From Ruminococcaceae bacterium UBA7067 (GTDB taxonomy: Bacteria > Bacillota > Clostridia > Oscillospirales > Acutalibacteraceae), in contig DKZT01000064.1 in NCBI GenBank assembly GCA_002493755.1, positions 1-29,913 on the forward strand: a DNA stretch of 29,913 nt, in the 5' to 3' direction. This document shows positions 7,100-15,650 of this stretch, one piece after another (position 1 is the stretch's first letter; each line of letters opens with the position of its first letter). The notes below the pieces were generated by a model that searched no databases, was not told the DNA's origin, and saw only the letters and a program-made list of their open reading frames with translations. The position numbers and the translations under genes were made by a program.

Positions 7100-7567
7100 T
7101 TATTCCTCGTCGTGGTCGTGACCGCAGCCACAGCCGCAATCACAGTCGTCCATAATATCTGCGAAGTCAAATTCCAAAGTCTCGCCGCATTTCGGGCAGT
7201 TTGTTTCGCCACAGAGAAGAACGTCCTCCTGGAGGTTGATAACCTCGCCGCAGGTCGGGCAGGTTACCTCATAGTAAATGTCATCGCAGTCACAGTCGTC
7301 GTCACAGCAATCACAATCAAAATCGTCATAATCATCATAATCGTCATCGCAGTAAACTTCGTCTTCTAAGTCTGCAAGAGCCTCGTCAATCTCGTCAACC
7401 TCATCGGTAAGCTCGCCGACTGCATCGTCAATATCCTCAACAGTCATAGCCATATCGCTGAGTAAATCAAGAATAGCCTTCATAACCTTTGTTTCGTCCT
7501 TGCTCTCGTCAAGCTTAAGACCGTCAATCAAGCCCTTGATATATGCTGCTTTTTCAGTTAAAGTCAT
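7100..7567 (-). CDS. Cys/Asp-rich zinc-ribbon protein (CD1247-type N-terminus)
   Basis: 155 residues. The helical N-terminus (AAYIKGLIDGLKLDESKDE, then an ILDLLSDMA helix and a GELTDEVDEIDEALADLED heptad-like stretch) resembles the clostridial CD1247 N-terminal domain, of unknown function. Residues about 73-97 are almost only Asp, Cys and Tyr. A zinc ribbon follows (CPTCG ... CPKCG, about 102-130), and the protein ends in a second Cys/His/Asp tail (CDCGCGCGHDHDEE). Metal binding at the ribbon is well supported; binding by the two acidic Cys tracts is inferred. The RBS is AAGGAGT, and the gene lies 17 bases downstream of efp, so it is probably translated from the efp mRNA. This pairing with efp recurs in Clostridia, as far as I recall. 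Confidence 0.8.
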   Translation of the reverse strand: MTLTEKAAYIKGLIDGLKLDESKDETKVMKAILDLLSDMAMTVEDIDDAVGELTDEVDEIDEALADLEDEVYCDDDYDDYDDFDCDCCDDDCDCDDIYYEVTCPTCGEVINLQEDVLLCGETNCPKCGETLEFDFADIMDDCDCGCGCGHDHDEE

Positions 7568-7584
7568 AATATTACTCCTTAAAA

Positions 7585-8142
7585 TTATGCACGGGACATA
7601 TACTCGCCTGTGCGTGTGTCAATTTCAATCTTGTCGCCCTCGTTGATAAAGATAGGAACCTTAATTTCTGCTCCTGTTTCAACGATAGCCGGCTTTGTAA
7701 CGTTTGTTGCAGTATCACCCTTAACGCCCGGCTCTGTTTCGGTAACCTCAAGTGTTACGAAGTTAGGCGGCTCTACGCCGAATACATTGCCCTTATAGGA
7801 AAGAACCTTGCATACCATATTCTCTTTAACAAACTTGAAGTTGTCGCCGAGAACTGAGCTGCCGATCGGAGTCTGCTCGTAGGTTTCGTTGTCCATAAAA
7901 TAGTAAAGATCGCCGTCATTGTAGAGATACTCCATATCCTTTCTCTCTATGAAAGCGGTCGGGTACTTATCGTTAGGGTTAAAGGTTTTTTCAACCACAG
8001 CACCTGTGATTACGTTTCTGATTTTTGTACGAACAAAGGCTGCACCCTTGCCCGGCTTAACGTGCTGGAACTCGATGATTGAAACAACCTGTCCGTCCAT
8101 TTCAAATGTTACGCCGTTTCTGAAATCGCCTGCTGAAATCAT
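7585..8142 (-). CDS. efp: Translation elongation factor P
   Basis: 185 residues, full length for EF-P, with three beta domains: N-terminal KOW-like (1-65), OB II (66-126) and C-terminal OB III (128-185). EF-P enters the ribosomal E site and relieves stalling at polyproline. The tip loop [12 protein letters not shown] carries K32, the residue that is post-translationally modified in many bacteria; no modification gene (epmA/B or ymfI) is in this window. The C-terminal signature [23 protein letters not shown] is present. AGGAGG lies 8 bases before the ATG, and a strong promoter sits in the intergenic region, so efp and the zinc-ribbon gene form their own unit behind pepP. Confidence 0.97.
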   Translation of the reverse strand: MISAGDFRNGVTFEMDGQVVSIIEFQHVKPGKGAAFVRTKIRNVITGAVVEKTFNPNDKYPTAFIERKDMEYLYNDGDLYYFMDNETYEQTPIGSSVLGDNFKFVKENMVCKVLSYKGNVFGVEPPNFVTLEVTETEPGVKGDTATNVTKPAIVETGAEIKVPIFINEGDKIEIDTRTGEYMSRA

Positions 8143-8198
8143 ATTAATATCCTCCTGTGTGTTGTTGGTAATTTTCTTTTCATACCAGTATCATATTG

Positions 8199-8227
8199 AT
8201 TATACTAAATTTGCGGCAAAAAATCAA
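8199..8227 (-). promoter_or_regulatory. Promoter for efp
   Basis: Minus-strand -35 TTGATT (8222-8227), exactly 17 bases, then -10 TATAAT (8199-8204). It lies between the pepP stop and efp, and gives a 5' leader of about 50 bases. Confidence 0.82.
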
Positions 8228-8245
8228 CAGTTTACACCCAATATC

Positions 8246-9340
8246 TTACAAAATAATAAGTTCTTTCGCCGCTTTTGTGAAATTTCGGCAGCCGTTGGGC
8301 GTTACCATAACCATATCCTCTATTCTGACACCGAATTTTTCGGGCAGGTATATTCCCGGCTCACAGGTGATAACCATACCCGCACTTAAAATCTGCTTAT
8401 TGCTGACGGTAACCGCCGGCTGTTCGTGAATATCAAGTCCAACACCGTGTCCGGTTGAATGTCCGAAATACTCGCCGTAACCCTCTGCTTTAATTATATC
8501 TCTCGCCGCTGCGTCAACATACTCGCAGTTGACTCCCGGTTTAATTTGCGAAAGAGCCGTTTGCTGTGCATTCAGCACAATATTATATATCTTCTCCTGC
8601 TCCTCGCTGACCTCACCCACCGCTACTGTTCTTGTCATATCGCTGTGGTAGCCGTCAAGCAGAACGCCGATATCCATTGTGAAAAAGTCGCCGCGCTTTA
8701 TTATTGTATTGCCGGGAACACCGTGCGGTTTAGAGGTATTCGTGCCGGTTATTGTAATTAAATCAAACGCTGCTGCGTCTGCTCCCTTTTTACGCATAAG
8801 ATACTCAAGCTCAAGGGCAATATCACGCTCGGCAACGCCCGGCTTGATGTAGTTCAGTATTTCCAGATATGCTTCTTCGGTTATGCGCTGAGCCTCTGAA
8901 AGCTTTTCGGCTTCATCGCACGTTTTTATTATTCTCAGATTACCAATGATTTTATCAAGATAATTTGTAAAGGTACATTTTACCTCGCACGGCTTTAACA
9001 GCTTTTTATAATCGTCAGCCTGCTTTAATGTAATACCGCTGTTTTCAAAATATACCGTTTTTATTTTGTGCTTTTTGCAAAGGGTTTGGAGCGTTTCGGA
9101 AAGCTTGCTGTAAACTACAACATCAATATGCTGTACCTTTTGCTTTGCCGCTTCACCGTAACGGAAATCCACTATCAGGTATGCTGTGCTTCGTGTGACC
9201 AGCACAATACCTGCCGATGATTTAAAGCCTGTGAAATACAGTCTGTTCTGATTTGACAGAATTATTGCCGCTTCGCCTGCCTGTGTAAGGCCGGAACGAA
9301 GCTTTTTTATTCTGTGTTCAAATGTGCTTGTCTGTTCCAT
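8246..9340 (-). CDS. pepP: M24 family Xaa-Pro aminopeptidase
   Basis: 364 residues. The N-terminal creatinase-like domain (about 1-125) includes NRLYFTGFKSSAG. The catalytic pita-bread domain carries the five metal ligands of the M24 family: D in TMDIGV, D in HSDMTRT, H in GHGVGLDIHE, E in CEPGIY and E in RIEDM, so it should be an active dinuclear metallopeptidase that removes residues before proline. The ATG at 9340 was chosen over an in-frame GTG at 9352, because GAGGGAG just precedes the ATG (3-4 bases, rather close) while the GTG has no RBS. The gene follows aroQ, as in Bacillus aroQ-yqhT-efp. The symbol is by family only; papA/yqhT are equally used names. Confidence 0.92.
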   Translation of the reverse strand: MEQTSTFEHRIKKLRSGLTQAGEAAIILSNQNRLYFTGFKSSAGIVLVTRSTAYLIVDFRYGEAAKQKVQHIDVVVYSKLSETLQTLCKKHKIKTVYFENSGITLKQADDYKKLLKPCEVKCTFTNYLDKIIGNLRIIKTCDEAEKLSEAQRITEEAYLEILNYIKPGVAERDIALELEYLMRKKGADAAAFDLITITGTNTSKPHGVPGNTIIKRGDFFTMDIGVLLDGYHSDMTRTVAVGEVSEEQEKIYNIVLNAQQTALSQIKPGVNCEYVDAAARDIIKAEGYGEYFGHSTGHGVGLDIHEQPAVTVSNKQILSAGMVITCEPGIYLPEKFGVRIEDMVMVTPNGCRNFTKAAKELIIL

Positions 9341-9348
9341 ATGCTCCC

Positions 9349-9780
9349 TCACATCATCAAAAGGGCGTCAATCGCAAGGAAGTAAGTGTTCTTGCCAAAG
9401 CCTGCAATCTGACCGCGACATTCGGGCGCAATAACAGACTTGTGGCGAAATTCATCTCTTGCGTGTATATTCGACATATGAGCCTCGACAAAGGGTACGG
9501 ACTTAACGCAGTTTATTGCGTCACGCAGAGCGTAGCTGTAATGCGTATAAGCTCCTGCGTTTATAACAACTCCGTCATAGTTTCCGAGAACGGAATGGAT
9601 TTTGTCGATGAGCGCACCCTCGCTGTTGCTCTGAAAAATATCAAGCTCTGCGCCCTTGTGTTTCGCGTATTCCGTGACATCTTTATTAATGCTCTCGGCG
9701 GTTTCCTCGCCGTAGATTCCTTTTTCTCTTATTCCTACCATATTGAGGTTAGGACCTAAAATTAATAATAGCTTTTTCAT
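9349..9780 (-). CDS. aroQ: Type II 3-dehydroquinate dehydratase
   Basis: 143 residues, the standard size for the dodecameric type II enzyme that converts 3-dehydroquinate to 3-dehydroshikimate in the shikimate pathway. Hallmarks: GPNLNMVGIRE at the N-terminus, the catalytic Tyr in the lid loop (GIYGEE), QSNSEG, INAGAYTHYSYALRDA, and the HMSNIHARDEFRHKSV stretch with the active-site His and Arg. The RBS GGGGGCG precedes the ATG and overlaps the end of yqeG. Its stop lies next to the start region of pepP, so the two are translationally linked. No other shikimate genes are in the window. Confidence 0.96.
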   Translation of the reverse strand: MKKLLLILGPNLNMVGIREKGIYGEETAESINKDVTEYAKHKGAELDIFQSNSEGALIDKIHSVLGNYDGVVINAGAYTHYSYALRDAINCVKSVPFVEAHMSNIHARDEFRHKSVIAPECRGQIAGFGKNTYFLAIDALLMM

Positions 9781-9793
9781 AATATATCGCCCC

Positions 9794-10289
9794 CTAAAAC
9801 GGATTTATATTGTCAAGAATTTTATTCTCAAAGTATTTAAACATTTTTCTTCTCTTTGTAACTGTTGACGGCTCGTGCTCGCTGTCAATCGGAGAAACAA
9901 GCATCGTTTTGAAAAGCATAAGCTTGCCCGCAAGAATATCGTTAAAGACCTGATCGCCTACAACCATTATTTCGCTGAGACGCGCTTTTGAGCGAAGCCA
10001 CGCGCGAATCATACCAAACGGCGACGGCTTAAGACAAAAGCAGACATACTGACAATTCAGCGACTGTGCATAGGGCTTTATCGTCTTTTTAAAATTATTG
10101 GAGCAAAGTATTATCGTAACACCCTCAGATTGCATTTTTTTTGATAAATGAACGTGCTGACGCATCAGGCTCGGTCTGACCGTATCTTCGTATTGTGTTG
10201 TCAACGTCAAGGAAAAGACAGCGAACCCCGATAGAATTTAATATCCCCGGAGTGAGGTCATATACGCTTGAGAGATGAAATGTTTTCAT
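9794..10289 (-). pseudogene. yqeG: YqeG family HAD phosphatase, split by a frameshift
   Basis: The YqeG HAD-IIIA phosphatase is encoded in two frames. The 5' part has MKTFHLSSVYDL and motif I DVDNT. The 3' part has motif II CSNN, the motif III lysine in LKPSP, and motif IV GDQVFND. The join falls in a run of eight T on plus (10135-10142; A8 on the coding strand). With eight A the frame reads IKKNAI and stops; with seven it reads IKKMQSEG and continues, giving about 165 residues, normal for the family. All four catalytic motifs are intact, so the change is recent, a sequencing error, phase variation or slippage. The start is an ATG at 10289 with GGAG 6 bases upstream. It sits between rpsU and aroQ. 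Confidence 0.8.
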
Positions 10290-10306
10290 AATAATCTCCA
10301 TATTCA

Positions 10307-10333
10307 AAAAAGCAGGCGTAAAGCCTGCTTTTT
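10307..10333 (-). terminator. Intrinsic terminator after rpsU
   Basis: Stem AAAAAGCAGGC (10307-10317) and GCCTGCTTTTT (10323-10333) with loop GTAAA; on the minus strand the core is followed by six T. The yqeG RBS starts about 8 bases beyond, so there is no room for a separate promoter for yqeG. Confidence 0.85.
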
Positions 10334-10363
10334 CACGGTAAGTATTAGCAACTAAAGGAAGTA

Positions 10364-10540
10364 TTATTTGAACTTACGCTTACGAGCTGCTTCAGACTTC
10401 TTCTTACGCTTTACAGAAGGTTTTTCATAAGCTTCTCTTTTGCGAACTTCAGCAATAACACCGGCTCTGGCGCACTGCTTCTTAAATCTTCTAAGAGCGC
10501 TTTCCAGAGATTCGTTGTCCTTAATTCTGATTTCTGCCAT
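10364..10540 (-). CDS. rpsU: 30S ribosomal protein S21
   Basis: 58 residues: [18 protein letters not shown], then [40 protein letters not shown]. This is the full-length, strongly basic S21 protein of the small subunit, with the conserved [11 protein letters not shown] helix and the Lys/Arg-rich tail. The ATG at 10540 is preceded by GGGAGGG with 7-base spacing. A near-consensus promoter lies upstream and a terminator downstream, so the main transcript is probably monocistronic, with some read-through into yqeG. Confidence 0.95.
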   Translation of the reverse strand: MAEIRIKDNESLESALRRFKKQCARAGVIAEVRKREAYEKPSVKRKKKSEAARKRKFK

Positions 10541-10596
10541 TTATCTTCCCTCCCATCCGCCATCCGGCAGGGGTTAATCGCATAATTGCAAAATAA

Positions 10597-10626
10597 ATTA
10601 TACTATATTTATCCTGCAAATGTCAA
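10597..10626 (-). promoter_or_regulatory. Promoter for rpsU
   Basis: Minus-strand -35 TTGACA (10621-10626, consensus), an 18-base spacer and -10 TATAAT (10597-10602, consensus). The leader of about 50 bases contains the tandem GGATGGCGGATGGG just before the RBS, which might fold; I see no known leader motif. Confidence 0.85.
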
Positions 10627-10662
10627 GCAATTTATTCACAAATCGACTTTAAATTTCAGATT

Positions 10663-13071
10663 TTATTTTGCCACAATATTTACAAGCTTTCCGGGCACAT
10701 AAATTTCCTTTATGATATTTTTTCCGTCAAGCAAAGGCGCAACTTTTTCATCGGACTTAGCCTGTGAGAGGACTTCGTTTTTGTCCGCGTCAACTGCAAT
10801 GGTAAGCCTTGTTTTGATTTTGCCGTTTACCTGTACTGCAATTTCAACGGTGTCGTCCTTACATTTACTCTCGTCATATTCAGGCCACGACTGCTGTGCA
10901 ACCATACCCTCACCGAGCTTGCAAACGCTCCAGATTTCTTCTGTGATATGCGGCGCAAACGGATTTAAGAGCAGCGTAAATGTTGCAAGCTCTTTCCTGT
11001 TGATTTTACCCTGAGCTGCTATATCGTTCATAAGAGCCATCAATGCGGCAATAGCAGTGTTGAACTTGATGTTCTCTATATCGTCCGAAACCTTTTTGAT
11101 GGTCTTGTGGAAAGCGCTTTCAAGCTCTTTGCTGTATTCATCGCCGTCAACAAGAATATCCTGAAGCGAGAAATATCTTTCAAGGAAACGGCGGCAACCT
11201 CTGATGCTTGCAGGATTCCACGGAGCGGCTTTTTCAAAGTCGCCGATAAACATTTCATAAAGGCGCATTGTGTCGGCGCCGTATTCGTTTACAATATCAT
11301 CGGGGTTTACTACATTACCTCTTGACTTACTCATCTTTTCGCCGTTTTCGCCCAGAATCATACCGTGACTTGTACGCTTAGCATACGGCTCCTTTGTCGG
11401 AACAATGCCGAGGTCATAGAGGAATTTGTGCCAGAAACGGCTGTAAAGCAGGTGAAGCGTTGTATGCTCCATACCGCCGTTGTACCAGTCAACAGGTGAC
11501 CAATACTCCAAAGCTTCCTTTGAAGCAAGCGCCTCATTGTTGTGCGGATCCATATATCTGAGATAATACCACGAGGAGCCTGCCCACTGAGGCATTGTGT
11601 CTGTTTCACGGTGAGCCTTGCCGCCGCACTTCGGACAGGTTGTTTCAACCCAGTCTGTTATATTTGCAAGCGGAGATTCGCCGTTTTCTGTCGGCTCATA
11701 GGACTCAACCATCGGGAGCTTAAGAGGAAGCTCGCTTTCATCAATCGGAACATAACCGCATTTATCGCAATGAACAACAGGGATAGGCTCGCCCCAGTAA
11801 CGCTGACGTGAGAACACCCAGTCACGAAGCTTGTAGTTTACCTTCTGCTTTCCCACTCCCTTTTCGGTGAGCCATTCAACGATTTTAACCTTAGCCTCTT
11901 CAACAGAAAGACCGTCAAGCATACCCGAGTTTACCATAATACCTGTTGCGCAGTCGGTGAATGCTTCGTTCTGCACATCGCCGCCCTTGACAACCTCGAT
12001 AATCGGCAAATCAAACTTCTTTGCAAATTCCCAGTCACGCGTATCGTGCGCAGGAACAGCCATAATTGCGCCTGTGCCGTAGGAAACGAGAACATAGTCG
12101 GAAATGAAGATTGGAATTTCTCTGCCGTTTACAGGGTTAATTGCCGTTACACCGTCAAGCTTAACGCCTGTTTTATCCTTTGCAACCTCTGTACGCTCAA
12201 AGTCAGACTTTCTTGCCGCCTCCTGCTGGTAGGCTCTGATTTCGTCCATATTCTTAAGAGTATCGCTCCACTTTTCAATAAACGGATGCTCGGGAGAGAT
12301 AACCATATATGTAGCGCCGAAGAGCGTGTCGGGTCTTGTGGTATAGATTGTCAGCTTGTCGCCTGTTGAGGTTTCAAAGTCAACCTCCGCACCTGTTGAG
12401 CGACCAATCCAGTTCTTCTGCTGTGCCTTAACTCTTTCGGGATAATCTACAAGGTCAAGGTCATCGATTAGTCTGTCGGCATATGCCGTAATTTTGAGCA
12501 TCCACTGCGACTTGACCTTTCTTACAACCTCGCTGCCACAGCGTTCACAAACACCGTTGACAACCTCCTCGTTAGCAAGAACGCACTTACAGGAGGTACA
12601 CCAGTTTACAGCCATCTCCTTTTTATAGGCAAGTCCCTTTTTGAGAAGCTGGAGGAAAATCCACTGCGTCCACTTGTAGTATTCGGGATCGGTTGTATTG
12701 ATTTCACGGCTCCAGTCAAAGGAGATGCCGAGAGACTGTATCTGCTCCTTGAAGTGAGCTATATTTTTCTTTGTTACGATTTCGGGATGAATATGATTTT
12801 TGATAGCGTAGTTCTCTGTCGGAAGTCCGAATGCGTCCCAGCCGATTGGATAAAGCACATTGTAGCCCTGAAGTCTGCGTTTTCTTGCAACGGTATCAAG
12901 AGCCGTGTACGGTCTTGGATGTCCTACGTGAAGTCCCTGACCCGACGGATAAGGAAATTCGATGAGCGCGAAGAACTTTTCTTTGTCGCTGTTTTCCTCA
13001 GCGTGGAAAACTCCTGCGTCCTCCCACGCCTTTTGCCATTTTGGTTCAATAGATTTGTGATCGTATTTCAA
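10663..13071 (-). CDS. leuS: Leucyl-tRNA synthetase
   Basis: 802 residues, the normal size for bacterial class Ia LeuRS, which charges tRNA-Leu. The HIGH motif is HVGH (H48-H51) within [14 protein letters not shown]. The CP1 editing domain holds [12 protein letters not shown] and [12 protein letters not shown]. Two Cys pairs (CTSC ... CERC and CDKC ... CPKC) may bind zinc. KMSKS is at 579-583, followed by the anticodon-binding helical domain and the C-terminal tRNA-contact domain. The start is a TTG with GGAGGGA 5 bases upstream; no other start with an RBS is visible. No T-box leader is found in the 84-base gap to rsfS, so it probably shares the long upstream transcript. Confidence 0.97.
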   Translation of the reverse strand: MKYDHKSIEPKWQKAWEDAGVFHAEENSDKEKFFALIEFPYPSGQGLHVGHPRPYTALDTVARKRRLQGYNVLYPIGWDAFGLPTENYAIKNHIHPEIVTKKNIAHFKEQIQSLGISFDWSREINTTDPEYYKWTQWIFLQLLKKGLAYKKEMAVNWCTSCKCVLANEEVVNGVCERCGSEVVRKVKSQWMLKITAYADRLIDDLDLVDYPERVKAQQKNWIGRSTGAEVDFETSTGDKLTIYTTRPDTLFGATYMVISPEHPFIEKWSDTLKNMDEIRAYQQEAARKSDFERTEVAKDKTGVKLDGVTAINPVNGREIPIFISDYVLVSYGTGAIMAVPAHDTRDWEFAKKFDLPIIEVVKGGDVQNEAFTDCATGIMVNSGMLDGLSVEEAKVKIVEWLTEKGVGKQKVNYKLRDWVFSRQRYWGEPIPVVHCDKCGYVPIDESELPLKLPMVESYEPTENGESPLANITDWVETTCPKCGGKAHRETDTMPQWAGSSWYYLRYMDPHNNEALASKEALEYWSPVDWYNGGMEHTTLHLLYSRFWHKFLYDLGIVPTKEPYAKRTSHGMILGENGEKMSKSRGNVVNPDDIVNEYGADTMRLYEMFIGDFEKAAPWNPASIRGCRRFLERYFSLQDILVDGDEYSKELESAFHKTIKKVSDDIENIKFNTAIAALMALMNDIAAQGKINRKELATFTLLLNPFAPHITEEIWSVCKLGEGMVAQQSWPEYDESKCKDDTVEIAVQVNGKIKTRLTIAVDADKNEVLSQAKSDEKVAPLLDGKNIIKEIYVPGKLVNIVAK

Positions 13072-13093
13072 AAAAATCCCTCCGAGAATTATT

Positions 13094-13152
13094 AGGGAAG
13101 CACTGATTAAATCGTTTGTGAATATTTCAGCGTGATTTATTCAGTGTTTCCT
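13094..13152. repeat. Imperfect palindromic element between rsfS and leuS
   Basis: Left arm AGGGAAGCACTGATTAAATC (13094-13113) pairs with the complement of 13134-13152 (AGGAAACACTGAATAAATC), about 17 of 20 positions with a one-base gap, around a 20-base centre. A closely similar half-copy lies at 20186-20210. Size and form fit a small non-coding mobile repeat (MITE/REP-like). It takes up most of the rsfS-leuS gap. Confidence 0.6.
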
Positions 13153-13155
13153 GAG

Positions 13156-13515
13156 TTAGTTTTGCTTCAATATATCTGAAATATCAACCTCTGTGCCGTC
13201 CTGCCACAGTCTTTCAAGGTCATAGAATTCACGCGCCTCTTCAGAGAAAACGTGAACAATAACGTCAACATAGTCAAGCAGAATCCAGCTGTCGTTGCGG
13301 TGTCCCTCAATATGGCTTACGGAAACTCCTGCCTCGTCAAGCTTGTATTCAACCTCCTCAGCCATTGCCTTGATCTGAGTGCTGTTTGTACCTGCGGCGA
13401 TAACCATATAATCGGCAAGCGTTGAAACAGCGTCAATTTTTATCAGCTTAATATTCTGACCCTTTTTTCCGTCAAGCGCCTTTGCGGCGATTTTTGCAGT
13501 TTCTAATGATGTCAA
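13156..13515 (-). CDS. rsfS: Ribosomal silencing factor RsfS
   Basis: 119 residues. RsfS binds L14 on the 50S subunit and blocks joining to the 30S when nutrients are low. Family features: AAKALDGKKGQNIKLIKID, the DYMVIAAGTNSTQIKAMA core, and the GHRNDSWILLDYVDVIVHVF strand followed by REFYDLERLW. The start is uncertain: a GTG at 13524 would overlap the RBS GAGGTG, so the TTG at 13515, 6 bases downstream of it, is preferred. It follows yqeK with a 1-to-10-base gap, as in the common nadD-yqeK-rsfS cluster. Confidence 0.93.
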   Translation of the reverse strand: MTSLETAKIAAKALDGKKGQNIKLIKIDAVSTLADYMVIAAGTNSTQIKAMAEEVEYKLDEAGVSVSHIEGHRNDSWILLDYVDVIVHVFSEEAREFYDLERLWQDGTEVDISDILKQN

Positions 13516-13525
13516 AGCCTTCACC

Positions 13526-14089
13526 TCAAAATGTTAGTATTATATCGTTATAGCAGGCTATTGCATTCGGGTCAACAACACGCTCTCGCTTGATTAAATC
13601 GGAGATTGTATATGACAAGCCGAACTGCATAGCCTCCTCTAAGCTCTTTCTTGATTTTTTTCTCATAATTTCAACGCCGTCATAGTCACGCTCTTCACTG
13701 GTGAAATCAGCGACAAAAATAATCTTTTCGAGCGTGCTCATTCCTGCTCTGCCGGAGGTATGATAACGAACAGCGTTGATAATATCCTCGTCTGTTATAG
13801 AAAGCTCAGACTGAATATAAGCCGCGCCCGACATTGAGTGCCATAGCTTTGGCGAGGATAGCTGCAATTTAGTGAGTATTATACCATTTTTCTCCATAAT
13901 TTGCAACTGCTCTTCATTCGGTGTTTCCTTGGTAATATCGTGCAGAATACCGGCAAGCTCTGCCTTTTCCTCGTCTGCGCCGTACAGCTTTGCAAGCTTC
14001 ACTGCTTCCTTGGAAACATTTTCGCTGTGGGTAAAGCGTTTTTCACCCATTCTTGACTTTACAAGCTTTTTGTAGTCCTTAAATGTCAT
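13526..14089 (-). CDS. yqeK: HD-domain Ap4A hydrolase YqeK
   Basis: 187 residues. The HD metal ligands are visible: H21 in RFTHSENV, H50-D51 in GILHDITKE, H84 in WHSMSG, H110 in VRYHTSG and D128 in FVADF. This is the pattern of YqeK, a symmetrical diadenosine tetraphosphatase of Firmicutes that splits Ap4A into two ADP, which limits a stress alarmone. The ATG at 14089 with AGGAGGT 6 bases upstream is chosen; the frame is open to 14131 but that extension overlaps nadD. It lies 20 bases after nadD. Confidence 0.93.
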   Translation of the reverse strand: MTFKDYKKLVKSRMGEKRFTHSENVSKEAVKLAKLYGADEEKAELAGILHDITKETPNEEQLQIMEKNGIILTKLQLSSPKLWHSMSGAAYIQSELSITDEDIINAVRYHTSGRAGMSTLEKIIFVADFTSEERDYDGVEIMRKKSRKSLEEAMQFGLSYTISDLIKRERVVDPNAIACYNDIILTF

Positions 14090-14109
14090 AAATATACCTC
14101 CTGCCTGAA

Positions 14110-14709
14110 TCAGACGTACAGCTTGTTGCACCTGATATATTCGTAAACCTCGGTTACAACGAGGTTATCTATTGAATCACCCGACTTAAGGCGATTTCTT
14201 ATCTGAGTTGACGAAACGGTTTTTACTCTTTCATCTAAGATTACGCTTTCACAGCCGAACCGTTTTAAAAATCTTGAATGATTTTCAAGCTCCTGCGTAT
14301 CATCGCTGTTTCGGGAAACGGTGCAGATTTTTGCAAGGGAACAAATCTGCTCGGGCTGATACCAGCTTTGAAGCGACATATACATATCTGCGCCTATTAT
14401 AAGGAACAGCTCGTCATCGGGATAAAGAGCCTTTAAGTCTTTGAGTGTATCAACCGTGTAGCTGCTGCCGCCTCTTATAACTTCAATGTCGCTTACCTCA
14501 ATTTTATTATTGTATTTATCAAGGAGCTTACACATATTGAGCCTGTGCTGTGCCGACGCCATTTCCCTGCCCGACTTATGCGGAGGCGAAAACACGGGAA
14601 TAAGCAGCAGCTTATCAAGACTTAACCTGTCAATAAAAGCCTGCGCAAGCTCTAAATGCCCTATATGCGGCGGATTGAAGCTGCCGCCGAACATTGCGAT
14701 TTTTTTCAT
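14110..14709 (-). CDS. nadD: Nicotinate-nucleotide adenylyltransferase
   Basis: 199 residues. The nucleotidyltransferase HIGH motif (GGSFNPPHIGHLELA, H15 and H18) and the SSTQIR phosphate-binding motif near the C-terminus identify NadD, which adenylates nicotinate mononucleotide to deamido-NAD. IIGADMY and the SWYQPEQI segment fit the family. The ATG at 14709 starts 1 base after the yhbY stop, so translation is probably coupled; the longer frame up to a TTG at 14739 lies within yhbY and is unlikely. Confidence 0.94.
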   Translation of the reverse strand: MKKIAMFGGSFNPPHIGHLELAQAFIDRLSLDKLLLIPVFSPPHKSGREMASAQHRLNMCKLLDKYNNKIEVSDIEVIRGGSSYTVDTLKDLKALYPDDELFLIIGADMYMSLQSWYQPEQICSLAKICTVSRNSDDTQELENHSRFLKRFGCESVILDERVKTVSSTQIRNRLKSGDSIDNLVVTEVYEYIRCNKLYV

Positions 14710-14710
14710 A

Positions 14711-15016
14711 TTATTTCTTCTTAGCTTTTGGAAGCTCAATCTTCGGTTCTTTCTCGTTGCGCTTATACAGCACGAATTTTGTGCCGATAACCTGAACTAC
14801 CTCCGCCTTGATTTCAGCCGCAATTTCTTCAGCCGCTTCTCTGGGCGTTATGCCTGCACTTTCAAGCACCTTTCCCTTGATTAGCTCTCTCTTTTTAATT
14901 GCGTCCGAAGCCTGCTTTATAATCTGCTCGTTCATACCGCCCTTGCCGACCATTAAAATGGTGTCCTCGCCTGTGGCGAGCGAACGAAGAAATGCTCTTT
15001 GCTTGCTTGTCAACAT
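14711..15016 (-). CDS. yhbY: YhbY family RNA-binding protein
   Basis: 101 residues forming one CRS1-YhbY domain: MLTSKQRAFLRSLA at the N-terminus, the basic GKGGMNEQ loop (the KH-like GxxG position), then the ELIKGKVLESAG and AAEIKAEVVQVIGTKFVLYKR strands, and a Lys-rich tail. YhbY proteins associate with pre-50S ribosomal particles. The RBS GAGGACA precedes the ATG. Neighbouring nadD and a nucleotide pyrophosphatase are its usual partners in Firmicutes. Confidence 0.93.
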   Translation of the reverse strand: MLTSKQRAFLRSLATGEDTILMVGKGGMNEQIIKQASDAIKKRELIKGKVLESAGITPREAAEEIAAEIKAEVVQVIGTKFVLYKRNEKEPKIELPKAKKK

Positions 15017-15035
15017 ATATTGTCCTCATTTCTTT

Positions 15036-15632
15036 TTATTTTAATCTTTTCAAAAGCTCTTCTTTTAACGCTCTCAGAGCATTACCCCTATGACTTATTT
15101 TATCCTTGTCGCTGTCGGAAAGCTGTGCAAAGCTAACGCCGCCGTCAACAATAAACACGGGGTCATAGCCGAAGCCGCCCTCGCCCTTTGGCTCAAAGGC
15201 TATTGTGCCTTGGCATTTGCCGCTTACCTCTATCATACTGCCGTCCTCTAAAATGCAGCAGATTGAGCAGACAAACGCGGCAGTTCTGTCCTTTTCAGAA
15301 ACGCCCTGAAGCTCGGATAAAAGCTTGTTTATTTTGTCGCTGTCAGACGCTCCCTGCCCTGCGTATCTTGCGGAATATACTCCCGGAGCGCCGTTTAAGG
15401 CATCAACCGTTAAGCCCGAATCATCGGCTATTGAGGGCATATTGCACCTTTCAAATGCGGCTTTCGCCTTAAGCCTTGCGTTTTCGGCAAAGGTTGTGCC
15501 TGTTTCTTCAACATCGCCTAAATCAATCCCGGCTTGCTTTGCGGTCAATGCTTTTATGCCGAGCGGATTCAATATTCTTTCAAGCTCTGAAACCTTATGA
15601 GCATTGTTTGAGGCTATAATAAAGCTTTTCAT
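15036..15632 (-). CDS. rdgB: XTP/dITP diphosphatase (RdgB/HAM1 family)
   Basis: 198 residues. SNNAHKVSE at the N-terminus, the catalytic ADDSGL motif, GVYSARYAG, GYDPVF and the C-terminal ISHRGNAL are hallmarks of the RdgB/HAM1 family, which hydrolyses deaminated purine nucleotides (XTP, ITP, dITP) and keeps them out of DNA and RNA. AAAGGA lies 8 bases before the ATG. It lies between ftsY and yhbY with gaps of 18-19 bases, so it is part of the same transcript. Confidence 0.95.
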   Translation of the reverse strand: MKSFIIASNNAHKVSELERILNPLGIKALTAKQAGIDLGDVEETGTTFAENARLKAKAAFERCNMPSIADDSGLTVDALNGAPGVYSARYAGQGASDSDKINKLLSELQGVSEKDRTAAFVCSICCILEDGSMIEVSGKCQGTIAFEPKGEGGFGYDPVFIVDGGVSFAQLSDSDKDKISHRGNALRALKEELLKRLK

Positions 15633-15650
15633 ATTATAATTCCTTTCGGA

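Noticed and set aside
7112..7369. Plus-strand frame rich in Ile/Val/Thr
   Set aside because: It is the complement of the Asp/Cys-rich tract of the zinc-ribbon gene; low complexity keeps it open. No RBS.
12754..13095. Plus-strand 113-codon frame over the 5' end of leuS
   Set aside because: Antisense shadow of a clear LeuRS coding region; no RBS and no family resemblance.
13072..13155. T-box riboswitch upstream of leuS
   Set aside because: The 84-base gap is too short for a T-box, and I see no T-box sequence or specifier loop; it holds the palindromic repeat.
14110..14739. nadD starting at a TTG at 14739
   Set aside because: That extension lies inside yhbY; the ATG at 14709 gives the standard NadD N-terminus.
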